From NCBI GenBank assembly GCA_934320895.1, contig CAKRFY010000009.1, forward strand, positions 1 through 64,000: 64,000 nt of DNA, read 5' to 3'. A model generated the notes under the pieces. The model did not search any database. It was not told where the DNA came from and saw nothing but the letters and a program-made list of their open reading frames with translations. How positions within the stretch are numbered: position 1 is the stretch's first letter; the number at the start of each line of letters is the position of its first letter. Source of the DNA: an uncultured Lachnospiraceae bacterium (GTDB taxonomy: Bacteria; Bacillota; Clostridia; Lachnospirales; Lachnospiraceae). Below are positions 34,718 to 45,345 of the stretch, piece by piece. The translations under genes and the position numbers were made by a program.

Positions 34718-36103
34718 TTATATTACCTCCAGTAATTCATATATACTCTTAACTCCTACAAGTTTCATCCCTTTTAAATTTTTTTTGTCAATGCTTAAAC
34801 TTTCACAATTTACCCTTGGCATAATGCATCGGTCAAATCCAAGCTTTGCAGCCTCGAGTACCCTTTGTTCTGCCTGATTTACGGCTCTTACTTCACCTAC
34901 AAGTCCTACCTCACCAAAACATATAGTTTTACTGTCGATAGCTATATTTTTATAACTTGAAAGTACAGCAAGAACTATACCCATATCAAGTGCTGGTTCA
35001 TTTATCCTCATACCACCTGCAACATTTATATAGGCATCACAATCGCCAAGATGCAACCCTATTCTTTTCTCTATAACTGCCATAAGAAGATTTACCCTGT
35101 TATAATCAGTACCCGCTGATGTTCTTCTTGGCATATTAAAATTGGTGCGACAGACAAGAGCCTGCACTTCAACAAGTATTGGCCTTGTCCCTTCAATAGA
35201 ACATGCTACAACTGATCCTGGCTCATTTTCCGGTTTTCCCTGAAGCATGTATTCGGATGGATTTGCAACCTCCCTTAATCCGTCAGAGCGCATTTCAAAG
35301 ACGCCAATTTCATTTGTCGAGCCAAATCTGTTCTTTACTCCTCTTAAAAACCTGAATGATGCACCACCATCCCCTTCAAAATAAAGTACAGTATCTACCA
35401 TATGTTCAAGTACTCTTGGACCAGCTACAACGCCTTCCTTTGTCACATGACCGACAATAAAAACAGATATATGAAGTCCCTTCGCAATCCTCATAAGAAT
35501 ACTGGTTGCCTCTCTGACCTGACTTACACTTCCCGGTGCTGAACCTACATCTTCTCTGTACATGGTCTGTATTGAATCAATAACAACAACATCCGGCATC
35601 ATTTTGCTAATACTTTCTGATATAACATCCAGATTGGTCTCACACAAAATAGACAGATCCTTTACAAATTCTCCAAGCCTCTCTGCCCTCATCTTAATCT
35701 GGCGAAGCGATTCTTCGCCTGAAACATAAAGAACTTTTTTTCCTTCACCTGAAAGATTGCGACACATCTGAAGCAACAGTGTTGACTTTCCTATACCTGG
35801 ATCACCGCCAACAAGTATAAGGGAACCAACAACTATCCCTCCGCCTAACACTCTGTCCATCTCTGAAATTTTCGTACTTATCCTGTTTTCATCATCTGTG
35901 GTAACTTTGGAAAGCAATGTCGGAACTGCTTCTTTTTTACTAGAAGAGACGGTACCGGAAGCTACTCCAGGTACCGTCTTTGCAACGGGTTCTTCAACAA
36001 GTGAATCCCATTCATGACATGCCGGACACTGTCCGAGCCATTTTGATGATTCATATCCACACTGCTTACAGAAAAAGATCGTCTTTTTTTTAGATTTTGC
36101 CAT
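34718..36103 (-). CDS. radA: DNA repair protein RadA
   Basis: RecA-like helicase that helps branch migration in recombinational repair. 461 residues: N-terminal C4 zinc finger (FFCKQCGYESSKWLGQCPACHEW), Walker A VGGDPGIGKSTLLLQM, Walker B VVVIDSIQT, the RadA-specific KNRFG motif (GVKNRFGSTNEIGVFEM), and a C-terminal Lon-protease-like domain (GGMRINEPALDMGIVLAVLSS) without the protease dyad role. All hallmarks are complete. It couples to the small coiled-coil gene downstream. Confidence 0.96.
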   Translation of the reverse strand: MAKSKKKTIFFCKQCGYESSKWLGQCPACHEWDSLVEEPVAKTVPGVASGTVSSSKKEAVPTLLSKVTTDDENRISTKISEMDRVLGGGIVVGSLILVGGDPGIGKSTLLLQMCRNLSGEGKKVLYVSGEESLRQIKMRAERLGEFVKDLSILCETNLDVISESISKMMPDVVVIDSIQTMYREDVGSAPGSVSQVREATSILMRIAKGLHISVFIVGHVTKEGVVAGPRVLEHMVDTVLYFEGDGGASFRFLRGVKNRFGSTNEIGVFEMRSDGLREVANPSEYMLQGKPENEPGSVVACSIEGTRPILVEVQALVCRTNFNMPRRTSAGTDYNRVNLLMAVIEKRIGLHLGDCDAYINVAGGMRINEPALDMGIVLAVLSSYKNIAIDSKTICFGEVGLVGEVRAVNQAEQRVLEAAKLGFDRCIMPRVNCESLSIDKKNLKGMKLVGVKSIYELLEVI

Positions 36104-36198
36104 ATTAATTATTAATCCTCATTTTTGCGCCATTTTTAGCGCCAGACAAGTTTGTGCTAAGCACAAATCCTGTAAGTGAAAATCTTAATCTTCACATT

Positions 36199-36612
36199 TT
36201 ATAACTTAACAACCTTAACTTCTGATTTCTTCTCAGGTTCTATTTCTATACTGATATTAATCTTACCTGCAAGATTTGTCTTCATCTTACCGATATTTGT
36301 GCCATCAACAAATACTTTATACTCTGTATCTGGTTCAAGTTCAACTGTGATAGAGCAATCTTCCCATCCCTCTACCATAAAACTCATCTCGTTCTCAGTG
36401 TTCTTCATCTCTGTAACAGTAGTTCCCGGTACTGACTCATAAACAAACATTCCATTTTTTTCAAGCTTTGTAATCTCTTTAAATGTTTTTACTTTATACA
36501 GATCTCCTTCATATTCAAAATCAGATAATTTCTGCTTTGTATCAAATTCATAATTTCCAAAGCTTAATGTTCCGTCACTTTCTTTGCGAATCAATTCCTT
36601 TATAACAGCCAT
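36199..36612 (-). CDS. Conserved hypothetical protein, all-beta
   Basis: 137 residues starting MAVIKELIRKESDGTLSFGN. ATG at 36612 is preferred because GGAGG lies 7 nt upstream; the frame runs on to 36750 without such support. Sequence is charged, strand-rich and ends with IEIEPEKKSEVKVVKL. No signal peptide. Very similar proteins are, from memory, widespread in Lachnospiraceae and sometimes labelled endosialidase, but nothing here supports an enzyme role. Alone between radA and clpC. Confidence 0.8.
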   Translation of the reverse strand: MAVIKELIRKESDGTLSFGNYEFDTKQKLSDFEYEGDLYKVKTFKEITKLEKNGMFVYESVPGTTVTEMKNTENEMSFMVEGWEDCSITVELEPDTEYKVFVDGTNIGKMKTNLAGKINISIEIEPEKKSEVKVVKL

Positions 36613-36793
36613 GATTTTTCCTCCTCTGTCCTTTTCTAGTTTGGCGAAGTATTTTGCCCTCTTATCGAACTTATAAGTGGGACTTTTATTTGTCTTTAGA
36701 ATATCACATTTTGTCGTATTTTGCAAAAAATAAGTAAACTTTTTAAACAATTTTTAGTAATTTTTTTAACAATAATCACAATTTGAGTAAATA

Positions 36794-36815
36794 AATAATA
36801 CCTGATGATATTATT
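36794..36815 (-). terminator. Weak candidate terminator after clpC
   Basis: AATAATA (36794-36800) and TATTATT (36809-36815) form an AT-only stem just past the clpC stop, followed on the minus strand by TATTTA. The stem would be weak. Confidence 0.3.
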
Positions 36816-36818
36816 CAT

Positions 36819-39266
36819 CTATTTAGCAGCTATCGTAATTTTTTTTGCTCCACTGTCATAGTCAACAGCCACATTATCCCCTGCTTTTATCTCATCTGCA
36901 AGAAGCTTATCCGCAAGAAGATCCTCAATTTCAGTTTGTATTGCTCTCCTTATAGGTCTTGCCCCATAATTTTTATCAAAACCACTATCTGCTATATGCT
37001 CTACAGCAGCATCTGATACCTCAAGTTTTATATGCATCTGTGCATTTGTCCTCTTATTAAGGTTTTTCAAAAGTATTCCTACTATTTCTTTAAGATCATC
37101 TTTAGTAAGCATATGGAATACGAGTACCTCGTCAATTCGGTTTATAAATTCCGGCTTGAAAATTCTCTTGACTTCTTCCATAACGCCATCTTTCATCTTT
37201 TTATAATCAGCTTCTTCACTTTCATCAGTTCCAAAACCAAGATGCTTTGGTGCCACGATACTTTGCGCTCCCGCATTTGATGTCATTATTATAATAGTAT
37301 TCTTAAAACTTATCTTCCTTCCCTGTGCATCTGTCACATGACCATCCTCAAGTATCTGAAGAAGGATATTAAATACATCCGGATGTGCCTTTTCAATCTC
37401 GTCAAAAAGTATTACTGAATAAGGATGTCTTCTTACCTTTTCACTAAGCTGACCGCCCTCTTCATATCCTACATATCCCGGGGGTGAACCTATCATCTTT
37501 GACACACTGTGCTTCTCCATATACTCAGACATGTCAACTCTGATTATCTCATTTTCTTTACCAAATACAGCCTCTGCAAGAGCTTTTGAAAGTTCTGTTT
37601 TTCCAACTCCTGTTGGACCTAAAAACAGAAATGAACCTATAGGTCTGTTTGGATCTTTAAGTCCGACTCTTCCCCTTCTGACTGCCTTTGATACCGCTTC
37701 TACCGCCTCTTTCTGACCTACAACTCTCTCATGTAGTATCTGTTCAAGCTTTTTAAGTCGTTCTGTCTCTGCTTCCTGAAGTTTTTGAACCGGAATCTTT
37801 GTCCAATCAGCTATGACCGCTGCAATATCATTATCATCTACGCATATACTCTGTTTTCTTCTCTCCTTATCTATCTTCTGATGTATCTTTTCAAGTTCTT
37901 CAGAAGCCTCCGCCTGCTTTCTCTTTAACTCTCCGGCAAGCTTATAATCTTCGTTTCGTATAGCATTCTCTTTTTCTTTTTCCCATTTTAATATATTCTC
38001 TTCAAGTTCCCTAAGTTCAGGTGTTGAAAGATACTTGCTAAGACTTACTCTTGCGCATGCCTCGTCAATAACATCTATAGCCTTATCTGGAAGAAATCTG
38101 TCATTTACATAACGCTCTGACATTTTAACAGCTGATACAATGGCACTATCACTTATCTTGACACCATGGTGCTCTTCATACCTTTCTTTGAGACCTGACA
38201 ATATCGCAATAGTTTCTTCTGTATCTGGCTCACTTACATCAACAGGCTGAAAACGTCTCTCCAAAGCAGCATCTTTTTCTATATATTTACGATACTCATC
38301 CAAAGTCGTTGCGCCTATAAGCTGCAATTCACCCCTGGCAAGTGATGGTTTCAATATATTTGCAGCATCAAGTGCCCCTTCTGCTCCACCTGCTCCTATG
38401 ATAGTGTGAATCTCATCAATAAAGAGGAGAATATTTCCAGACTGTGTAACTTCTCTTATTGCTCTCTTTATCCTCTCCTCAAACTCACCTCTGTACTTTG
38501 AGCCTGCTACCATTCCTGACAAGTCAAGTGTAAGCACTTTTTTGTCCTTTATTATATCAGGTACATCACCAACCGCTATCTTTTGCGCAAGCCCCTCAAC
38601 TACTGCCGTCTTACCTACACCAGGTTCTCCGACAAGACACGGATTATTTTTGGTTCTTCTGCTAAGTATTTCAATAAGTCTTGTGATCTCACGATTTCTT
38701 CCTATAACAGGGTCAAGTTTTCCCTCTTTTGCATATTCAGTAAGATTTCTGCTGTACTGGTCAAGAACAGGTGTTGCAGATTTTCCTCTTCTTCCCTTCT
38801 GCATCATATATTCATTCTTTGCACTATTTACATCCTGACCTGTAGCAGTAAGAAGATCAACATAGAGTTTCTGAACATTTATCCCTCTTGTGTTAAGCAG
38901 CCTTACCCCAAGACAGTCAGTCTCTTTCAGTAATGCTATAAGTAAATGCTCCGTTCCGGCCTTGCTTGAGCCTAACCTCTCCGCTTCACTTATACTATTT
39001 TCAATAATCTTTTTTGCTCTTGGTGTATATTGAGGTCTGTCTGCAACAACAACACCTCCCTCAGATTCAAGCATTTCTTCTATAAGAATTTTCAGCTTTT
39101 CTTCTTCAACGCCATTTTCACGCATAACCTCTGCTGCAACACCTTTAGTTTTTACAAGTGCTATAAGCAGATGTTCTGTTCCAATATAATTATGTCCGAA
39201 TGATTTCGCAACATTCAACGAATTATCAAGTGCTTTTAAAGCACTTTTTGTGAACTTATTTCGCAT
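36819..39266 (-). CDS. clpC: ClpC-type AAA+ unfoldase
   Basis: ATPase that unfolds proteins for ClpP. 815 residues: N-domain with two Clp repeats ([31 protein letters not shown]; then IGTEHLL-like [13 protein letters not shown]), NBD1 with [15 protein letters not shown], a UVR-type coiled segment ([19 protein letters not shown]), NBD2 with [16 protein letters not shown] and sensor motifs [22 protein letters not shown] at 39266 is chosen; GGAGG is 12 nt upstream, a rather long gap, and overlaps the end region of the preceding gene. The ctsR-mcsA-mcsB genes that usually precede clpC in Bacillota are absent here. Confidence 0.94.
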   Translation of the reverse strand: MRNKFTKSALKALDNSLNVAKSFGHNYIGTEHLLIALVKTKGVAAEVMRENGVEEEKLKILIEEMLESEGGVVVADRPQYTPRAKKIIENSISEAERLGSSKAGTEHLLIALLKETDCLGVRLLNTRGINVQKLYVDLLTATGQDVNSAKNEYMMQKGRRGKSATPVLDQYSRNLTEYAKEGKLDPVIGRNREITRLIEILSRRTKNNPCLVGEPGVGKTAVVEGLAQKIAVGDVPDIIKDKKVLTLDLSGMVAGSKYRGEFEERIKRAIREVTQSGNILLFIDEIHTIIGAGGAEGALDAANILKPSLARGELQLIGATTLDEYRKYIEKDAALERRFQPVDVSEPDTEETIAILSGLKERYEEHHGVKISDSAIVSAVKMSERYVNDRFLPDKAIDVIDEACARVSLSKYLSTPELRELEENILKWEKEKENAIRNEDYKLAGELKRKQAEASEELEKIHQKIDKERRKQSICVDDNDIAAVIADWTKIPVQKLQEAETERLKKLEQILHERVVGQKEAVEAVSKAVRRGRVGLKDPNRPIGSFLFLGPTGVGKTELSKALAEAVFGKENEIIRVDMSEYMEKHSVSKMIGSPPGYVGYEEGGQLSEKVRRHPYSVILFDEIEKAHPDVFNILLQILEDGHVTDAQGRKISFKNTIIIMTSNAGAQSIVAPKHLGFGTDESEEADYKKMKDGVMEEVKRIFKPEFINRIDEVLVFHMLTKDDLKEIVGILLKNLNKRTNAQMHIKLEVSDAAVEHIADSGFDKNYGARPIRRAIQTEIEDLLADKLLADEIKAGDNVAVDYDSGAKKITIAAK

Positions 39267-39289
39267 ATGGTTAAAAATCCTCCATTTTA

Positions 39290-40600
39290 TTAGTTTCTTT
39301 TCCAATAATGAGCAACACCTCTGTCATCTTCTATAACAGAACTTTCTTCATTCTTGCTTTCATTCTCAAACATTTCTTTATAAGAAAACTCTTGCTCATC
39401 TGTCTTTTCGTAGTCTTCTTTTATCTGTTCATCTTTTACTTCTATGTCAACTTTCTCATCGCCAAAATCATCTGGCATATCTATAATATTATTATTTTCA
39501 CGATAATGCAAATAAATTGTGAGCATTCCTATCAACATAAGAAGACAGATTATTACCATAATAGCTACAACGTATTTCATTGTCTTTATCTTGGTCTCAT
39601 ATATTGAGTCTGAACCGACAACTGCATTGCCTACTGCGCCTTTATACCATGATTTTACCTTATCATACGGCATAAAACTGTCATTTTCTGTATCATACAG
39701 ATAAAACTGAGGCTCATTTCTGCCTCTCTTACAATAGATAAGTACATATGTATGATCAATGTCACTCTCAGTTGCATATGCTGTTATTACATGACCACTC
39801 AGAACAATCTCAGTTTTTCCAAATCCGGCTGGGATATCTTTTTTATCCTCTACATCAGTCACAGTATATTCATCATAAAAATGGATCGTTGTAACACTGT
39901 TTTGATATGTAGCCGTAACACTTTGACTTGTCTTTTTTGATTCAATATCATCTTTGATATTATTCTTCCTGTTGTTTTTATTCTTTTTTTCAGGCTTTGC
40001 AGTATCTGTTACTTCCGGAACCAACGTTGGACTCTCTGGTTCAGGTGTATCTGCTGGTATGTTTGTATCATCTGGCTGCTCATCTTCTGTTTTTGGGGTC
40101 ACCTTAACTTTCGCATTATTTGCCTTTTTTTCAGTTTTTGTGACCATTAAATTTAATGTATCAGAAGATACAGACATTTTTGAAGAATCCTCCGCACTAT
40201 ATACGGCACATGGCTGTCTGAGCTCTATAGCTGTAGTACCCGTCTTTCTTGCGACAAATTTTACTGAATATCTTAAAGTACTTACTCCACTTTCCCTGCC
40301 AGTATCCGATATCTGAAATTTATCGTCGTTACCATTTGTAACATTTCCACCTGTAATATACTGAAGCACTCTGCTATCGTATGAAAAATATCCCTCAAAT
40401 CCGCTCATCGTATCAGAGGAACTTACTGTAATTATAACATATACTATATCTCCCTTTACGATCTGTTTTTCCGAGGACTGTATCGATACTTCAGCACTTG
40501 CCGCACTTGCATTATAACTTTTCATCCCCCAAAAAAACATCAGAACAAAAGTGAGACATAAATACTTAAAAATCCTGCTTAGATTATAACTCTTTTGCAA
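39290..40600 (-). CDS. Cohesin-like-domain membrane protein
   Basis: 436 residues. Signal peptide 1-34 (hydrophobic YLCLTFVLMFFWGM), then a cohesin-like beta domain about 36-150 (VSIQSSEKQIVKGDIVYVII, GFEGYFSYDSRVLQYITGG), a Pro/Thr/Glu- and Lys-rich linker, a second beta domain, one membrane helix (YVVAIMVIICLLMLIGMLTIYL) and an acidic 60-residue cytoplasmic tail. Topology: outer domains, single anchor, inner tail. No dockerin seen. It lies 23 nt before clpC and 39 nt after the wall hydrolase gene. Possible cell-envelope receptor or scaffold; function unknown. Confidence 0.8.
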   Translation of the reverse strand: MQKSYNLSRIFKYLCLTFVLMFFWGMKSYNASAASAEVSIQSSEKQIVKGDIVYVIITVSSSDTMSGFEGYFSYDSRVLQYITGGNVTNGNDDKFQISDTGRESGVSTLRYSVKFVARKTGTTAIELRQPCAVYSAEDSSKMSVSSDTLNLMVTKTEKKANNAKVKVTPKTEDEQPDDTNIPADTPEPESPTLVPEVTDTAKPEKKNKNNRKNNIKDDIESKKTSQSVTATYQNSVTTIHFYDEYTVTDVEDKKDIPAGFGKTEIVLSGHVITAYATESDIDHTYVLIYCKRGRNEPQFYLYDTENDSFMPYDKVKSWYKGAVGNAVVGSDSIYETKIKTMKYVVAIMVIICLLMLIGMLTIYLHYRENNNIIDMPDDFGDEKVDIEVKDEQIKEDYEKTDEQEFSYKEMFENESKNEESSVIEDDRGVAHYWKRN

Positions 40601-40639
40601 CTTTCTTTCCCCCTTGCAACTACAATCAGACCTGACAAA

Positions 40640-42799
40640 CTACTTTCTTGTAACAACTATCTTATACTTCCTTGTTTTACCACTCTCTGATCTGACCTTT
40701 ACATAAAAAGTGTTTTCTCCTACCTGAAGATTCTTTATTCCCGTTCCAGTCATTGTAGAATACTTACTTACTTTTGTAGCACAAATCTTTATATTTGCAA
40801 CACTATTGTTTACTGTAAGTGTATATGTCTTTGTACCATTGTCACCAAGAACAAACTTAGAATCAAACGGATGATCTTTTACATAAAGTGTCTTCAGATA
40901 ATTATTCGGGTTTTTTCCACCTGATGGAACATCACATGGTTTATCCGGCATATTTTCATATATTGGAATAGAAAATACCATAGGCATATCTTTATCTATC
41001 GCCCCATATGCTGCCACTGTTTTTGTCGCCTCATTATTTGGTGCCTCTATATTCCCCATATACTGATGATTATATCTGTTCTTTGACGTTACATTAAATT
41101 TTTCCAGATACAATGTATTTTGTCCTATATTTATATAATTTTTTCCAATATACTGCGCACCGCCTACAATCGATTTATATCTGTTATTCCAGGGACGAAG
41201 ATATGTTGTTCCTGTCTTTGCCCATCGCAGACCATTTGCAACGGCTCCTCCTGCTACAACACTGTTGTTAGCACCAATATTGTAGAAATTATATATTCCC
41301 TTATATCCGGCAACTGTGCCTGACACAGAACTACTCATTTTAACCGGACTTATAACAACTTCCTGCTTAACTCTCGATGCAAGATGATACGGACTTACTT
41401 TTGATTTTTTTGCCGCTGTCATAAATGTCTTAGAATATTTAACACTTACACTTTTTCCATTACTCGTATATGTGTATTTTTTATTGTGCATAGGAGTGTT
41501 ATTTAAAATATTTTCCACACCACTCTGTGTCTGGCTGTCACTCTGATATTCAAGACTCTCAAACTGAAAAATTCCTCTTTCATCCAGGAAATTTCTCGGA
41601 TCCATATAATATTTTACAGCCTTTTGTGATGCTGTCACCCATATACTTCCATCATATGGTATATATTTGTCAGTTTTCCAGTTATATGCTTTTGCCGCTG
41701 TAGATTTCCATGCATAAGATTTATTTATGCTAAGCAGATTTAATCCTACTTTCGACTCATTTTTTATAACGTCAGACCAGTTAAGCCCTGTTTTATATGG
41801 TTTAAACTGCCAATATGGATACTTCTCATGTAACTTTACAAGCTCTGTTATATAATCATCTGGAAATCCATTATTTTTAAGTTCCTTTTTAAATTCCGCT
41901 GCTGTCTCTGGTTTCGATGACGGTTTTTCTGTTTCTGCCGGCTTTTCAGTCTGCTGTGGCTTTCGTGTAGCTGTAGCTGCCGCCTTTTCGTCCCTGACAA
42001 TCTGAAAATAAACATTATCTGCCTGAACATAACCTTTATATGTAACCTTAGCTGAAATAATATTTATACAAAAATACTTCTTTTCATTAAAAAACTTCTG
42101 AGCCGTTATTACAAACTGTGTTCCTTTGGGCACAAGCACACTTTTTCCTGAGTTGTTCACAACAACAGTATTCTTCAAAGGATCTTTATACAAAGTTAAT
42201 GCCTTACTGCTTTTTGACATTCCCGGAAGCCCGCTTCCATATGTAACATCAATAGTATCAGACTCAATATATCCTTTATAAGATGTTCCCTCATATTTGA
42301 ATGCAGCATAATACCATCTTTTCTTTTCTGAATATTTTTCTGAATATATCCTTACCTTTCTTTTTGCAGGAAGTGTTATCTTTTCTTTATTATGTGTCAG
42401 ATACACCTTTGAAGTATTCAGATTTTTTCTGACATCTATTTCCGACATCGTATATCCCACTATAGATGAATATGTCTTTCCGGTCTTAAATTTAAGATAG
42501 TCCTTACTGACATAACCACTCAAACTCTTGCTGTTTTGTACAAATTTTATATGATACCAGCTTCCATTTTTTCCTATAACTGTAACCCTCTGCCCATCAG
42601 AAAGTACAACACTGGTACCTCCTGATCTGAGCTTGGAATAATATGTTGCCGGACCTGTTCTTACATTAAGATACCCCTTTACGCTTACTACTCCTATTCC
42701 TTCTGCCTTCAATGTTTCATGCCTGCCTATAATTCCTGACATTAGCAAAACACAAAATACCGTAATTATAATAAATATATATTTCTTCTTCAAAGGCAT
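40640..42799 (-). CDS. SH3-domain N-acetylglucosaminidase, cell-wall hydrolase
   Basis: 719 residues, secreted. Signal peptide 1-32, SH3b domain (VSVKGYLNVRTGPATYYSKL) with two or three more SH3-like repeats to about 265, a Lys/Pro/Glu linker, then a catalytic glucosaminidase domain (PF01832-like) at about 410-620: ISPYHLASRVKQEVV-like PYHLASRVKQEV, YNFYNIGANNS and NGLRWAKTG. The C-terminus is a cadherin-like beta sandwich (YTLTVNNSVANIKI ... RKYKIVVTRK). Role: remodelling of peptidoglycan glycan strands, perhaps for cell separation. GGAGAT precedes the ATG. Confidence 0.88.
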   Translation of the reverse strand: MPLKKKYIFIIITVFCVLLMSGIIGRHETLKAEGIGVVSVKGYLNVRTGPATYYSKLRSGGTSVVLSDGQRVTVIGKNGSWYHIKFVQNSKSLSGYVSKDYLKFKTGKTYSSIVGYTMSEIDVRKNLNTSKVYLTHNKEKITLPAKRKVRIYSEKYSEKKRWYYAAFKYEGTSYKGYIESDTIDVTYGSGLPGMSKSSKALTLYKDPLKNTVVVNNSGKSVLVPKGTQFVITAQKFFNEKKYFCINIISAKVTYKGYVQADNVYFQIVRDEKAAATATRKPQQTEKPAETEKPSSKPETAAEFKKELKNNGFPDDYITELVKLHEKYPYWQFKPYKTGLNWSDVIKNESKVGLNLLSINKSYAWKSTAAKAYNWKTDKYIPYDGSIWVTASQKAVKYYMDPRNFLDERGIFQFESLEYQSDSQTQSGVENILNNTPMHNKKYTYTSNGKSVSVKYSKTFMTAAKKSKVSPYHLASRVKQEVVISPVKMSSSVSGTVAGYKGIYNFYNIGANNSVVAGGAVANGLRWAKTGTTYLRPWNNRYKSIVGGAQYIGKNYINIGQNTLYLEKFNVTSKNRYNHQYMGNIEAPNNEATKTVAAYGAIDKDMPMVFSIPIYENMPDKPCDVPSGGKNPNNYLKTLYVKDHPFDSKFVLGDNGTKTYTLTVNNSVANIKICATKVSKYSTMTGTGIKNLQVGENTFYVKVRSESGKTRKYKIVVTRK

Positions 42800-42866
42800 C
42801 TAAACATTATCTCCTTTTTAACGTTTTTGTGTATTATAATGCATCAATGTGTCATTTCATTGCTTA

Positions 42867-43745
42867 TTACTTCATAAGTTCCCTCAACTGCTCCGTATCA
42901 AATTTATAATGCGAACCGCAGAACTGACAATTCACCTCTATAGGTTTTCCGTCATCTATCATTTCCTGTAAGTCTTTCTTACCGATACTTGCTATCGCCT
43001 TCGATACTCTCTCAACTGAACAGTTACACTTATACTGTGTAGGAACAGTCTCAAGTATTTCCACATCCATACCCTCAAGCACATAGTTTAATATATCCTC
43101 CGGAGTCATTCCCTTATCAAGCATCTCTGTAACCGAATGAACTTCATCAAGTCTTGCTTCAAGCTTGTCAATAACCTCATCATCAGTATTTGGCATAACC
43201 TGAATGATAAATCCACCCGCCTGACGCACATGGTTATCCTTATCCATGAGAACTCCAAGACCGACAGAAGAAGGAACCTGCTCAGATGTAGCAAAATAGT
43301 ATGTCAGGTCTTCCGCAATCTCACCCGATACAAGATGTGTCTGTCCATTGTAAGGTTCTCTAAGACCTATATCTTTTATAACATTTAAAAATCCCGGTCC
43401 GAGCGCACCAGAAACATCAAGCTTTCCCTGTGCATTTGGGGGAAGTATAACATTTGGATTGTTTACATACCCCTTTACATCTGCATTTGAATCTGCTGTA
43501 ACAGTTATTCCACCGATAGGACCACCACACTCTATCTGAAGTGTAAGTACATCTTTCTCCCCCTTCATCATGCTGCCCATCATTGAAGCAGCTGTAAGAA
43601 GTCTGCCTATAGCCGCTGTTGCAACTGGACTTGTGTTGTGAATAGCCCTTGCTTTCTCAACAATATCCTTACTTGTAACTGCAAATGCTCTAAGCTGATG
43701 ATCTGCCGCTGTTGCTCTAACTATATAATCTTTATATTCACTCAT
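42867..43745 (-). CDS. hslO: Hsp33 redox-regulated chaperone
   Basis: Holdase activated by oxidation through loss of a zinc ion. 292 residues; N-terminal domain MSEYKDYIVRATAADHQLRAFAV, middle segment GGPIGGITVTADSNADVKGYV, and C-terminal zinc Cys motif CNC...CQFC (KCNCSVERV and VNCQFCGSHY). All four Cys are present, so redox switching should work. Apparently in the same transcript as the methyltransferase gene upstream (54-nt gap). Confidence 0.95.
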   Translation of the reverse strand: MSEYKDYIVRATAADHQLRAFAVTSKDIVEKARAIHNTSPVATAAIGRLLTAASMMGSMMKGEKDVLTLQIECGGPIGGITVTADSNADVKGYVNNPNVILPPNAQGKLDVSGALGPGFLNVIKDIGLREPYNGQTHLVSGEIAEDLTYYFATSEQVPSSVGLGVLMDKDNHVRQAGGFIIQVMPNTDDEVIDKLEARLDEVHSVTEMLDKGMTPEDILNYVLEGMDVEILETVPTQYKCNCSVERVSKAIASIGKKDLQEMIDDGKPIEVNCQFCGSHYKFDTEQLRELMK

Positions 43746-43799
43746 TGTTAATCTCCGTTTCTTTTTATATTTATTTTAACTTGTAGCAGTTCAGCTATC

Positions 43800-44660
43800 T
43801 CAATCAGGTCGCTGTACCACAAAATAAATCCTCTCACTATCCTCTTTTGCCGCATTTTCTGTAAAAGCATCATAAACGGCAAGACATGAAAGCCCTGCCT
43901 TTTCAAGACAATCTTTCACATTCTGAACATCATATGCTCTCTGATGATGTACTTCTTCAGACCTCTCAAAAAGATCATTCTCATCATCAACAAGACTATA
44001 TATCGTAAGCAGATATTCGTTGATGCCCGTATCCTTATCAAATTCATTTTCCCAAATAAAACTTGCATTCTCTCTGTTTTCTGCTATCGTCCTGTTGCCA
44101 AGTACATTTTCATAAAAGTGTCTCGTTTTCATATCAAAAATAAAAATTCCTCCAAAATCAAGAAAAATCTTTACCTTTTCAAATACCCTAAGAAGATCAT
44201 TTTCATCCGTGATATAATTCATGCCATCACAGATACACACCATAGCAGCGGCAGTACCATAAAGGTCAAGCTCACGCATATCCTGATTTAAGAACAGAAT
44301 CCCACTTTCATCTTCGCTCATTTTTGCAGCTTTCTGAGAATACTCTGAAAAATCTTTTAAATCATCAGACTCATCTTCATTTTCATCTGTAATTTTCTCA
44401 AAACTCTGACAACAATACTTCTGCCTTGCCACCTCAAGCATCTCATATGACATATCGACACCTATCATATCATACCCATCATCCGCAAGCAGTTTTGTCA
44501 TCGTACCCGTACCGCAGGCAAGATCTGCCACGATTCCGTCTTTAATACCATATTTTATCAATAATTTATGAAGATAATCATGCCACTGTTCATATGGAAT
44601 ATTGTCCATAAACTCATCATAAACATAGGCAAATTCTCCATATATCTCATCCTGTTCCAT
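43800..44660 (-). CDS. Class I SAM-dependent methyltransferase
   Basis: 286 residues. Methyltransferase_25/11-type domain with motif I VADLACGTGTMTKLLADDG, the acidic strand MIGVDMSYEMLEVARQ and post-motif AAMVCICDGMNYI; an acidic insert (ENEDESDDLKDFSEYSQKAAKM) precedes strand 3. C-terminal beta region EEVHHQRAYDVQNVKDCLEKAG. Substrate unknown; common next to hslO in Clostridia. ATG at 44660 has GAGG 5-6 nt upstream; the frame extends to 44729 without comparable support. Confidence 0.85.
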   Translation of the reverse strand: MEQDEIYGEFAYVYDEFMDNIPYEQWHDYLHKLLIKYGIKDGIVADLACGTGTMTKLLADDGYDMIGVDMSYEMLEVARQKYCCQSFEKITDENEDESDDLKDFSEYSQKAAKMSEDESGILFLNQDMRELDLYGTAAAMVCICDGMNYITDENDLLRVFEKVKIFLDFGGIFIFDMKTRHFYENVLGNRTIAENRENASFIWENEFDKDTGINEYLLTIYSLVDDENDLFERSEEVHHQRAYDVQNVKDCLEKAGLSCLAVYDAFTENAAKEDSERIYFVVQRPD

Positions 44661-44879
44661 AATATACCTCATTTTCTCTGTTTTCATGAAACTTTTTCGC
44701 GTCAGATTATATGCTCTATATAAATTCATCGTTTATCCACACCGTAAGTCTGAGCAATAACATAAATCCTGATGCTTTAATAATGCTTTTATATGTTAGC
44801 ACAACATGACATTATGTGCAAACGCAAACATTATATTTTAAATATACAAGCACAAATTGTGAAAAAACACTTTAACTAT

Positions 44880-44927
44880 AAAAAAGCTAAAAGAAGAACA
44901 TGATAATATTCTTCTTTTAGCTTTTTT
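44880..44927 (-). terminator. Strong hairpin terminator
   Basis: AAAAAAGCTAAAAGAAGA (44880-44897) and its complement (44910-44927) form an 18-bp perfect stem around a 12-nt loop, ending in T6. It follows the gene relic at 44931-45230. The 44661-44879 stretch upstream of the methyltransferase is otherwise featureless AT-rich DNA. Confidence 0.8.
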
Positions 44928-44930
44928 CAC

Positions 44931-45230
44931 TCAATCATCAATCAAGCAACATTTTTGTTCATATTTTTCCAAAAATTCCTGTTTCCCAATAGTATGTATT
45001 TCTCTATATAAAAATCCCTTGAATTTTTCTAACCCAAATAATATTCTTGTTTCTGTGTCTATCTTTGCCATTTCTCTCATCTTAGTTTTAAATTTTGAAA
45101 AACTTTTACTTTGATTTTCTTTATTTTCATCACTAATGGCATCATCTGATAAAGCAAACGCATCTACTGAACTTAAACTTTTTTTATTTCTGTATTCTTT
45201 ACAAATTTGTTTCCATTGTTGACGAATACC
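44931..45230 (-). pseudogene. 3' fragment of an unidentified gene
   Basis: An open frame of 99 codons with no start: it opens just after TAG, reads IRQQWKQICKEYRNKKSLSS, continues with a Lys/Glu/Ser-rich helical stretch and KMREMAKIDTETRILFGLEK, and ends EQKCCLIDD before TGA and a strong terminator. The 5' end abuts a transposase relic on the other strand. Family not recognised. It looks like the 3' end of a gene truncated by an insertion. Confidence 0.5.
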
Positions 45231-45322
45231 CTAATCTCGACTTGATCGGTAATGTAAGGTCAGATTCTGTTATTTATGATCTGGCACCGGTTATCGCCTT
45301 AAAAATTGACTCTTTCGCATGA
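45215..45322 (+). pseudogene. Fragment of a DDE transposase
   Basis: The plus strand reads VDEYPNLDLIGNVRSDSVIY then DLAP before similarity stops. The pattern LDLIGNVRxDSVxYDLAP is, from memory, typical of a DDE (IS4-like) transposase family common in Lachnospiraceae. Only about 27 residues survive, with neither terminus nor inverted repeats visible, so this is an IS relic. Confidence 0.5.
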
Positions 45323-45345
45323 TTAAACTCTCTGTTTCCTGTCTT

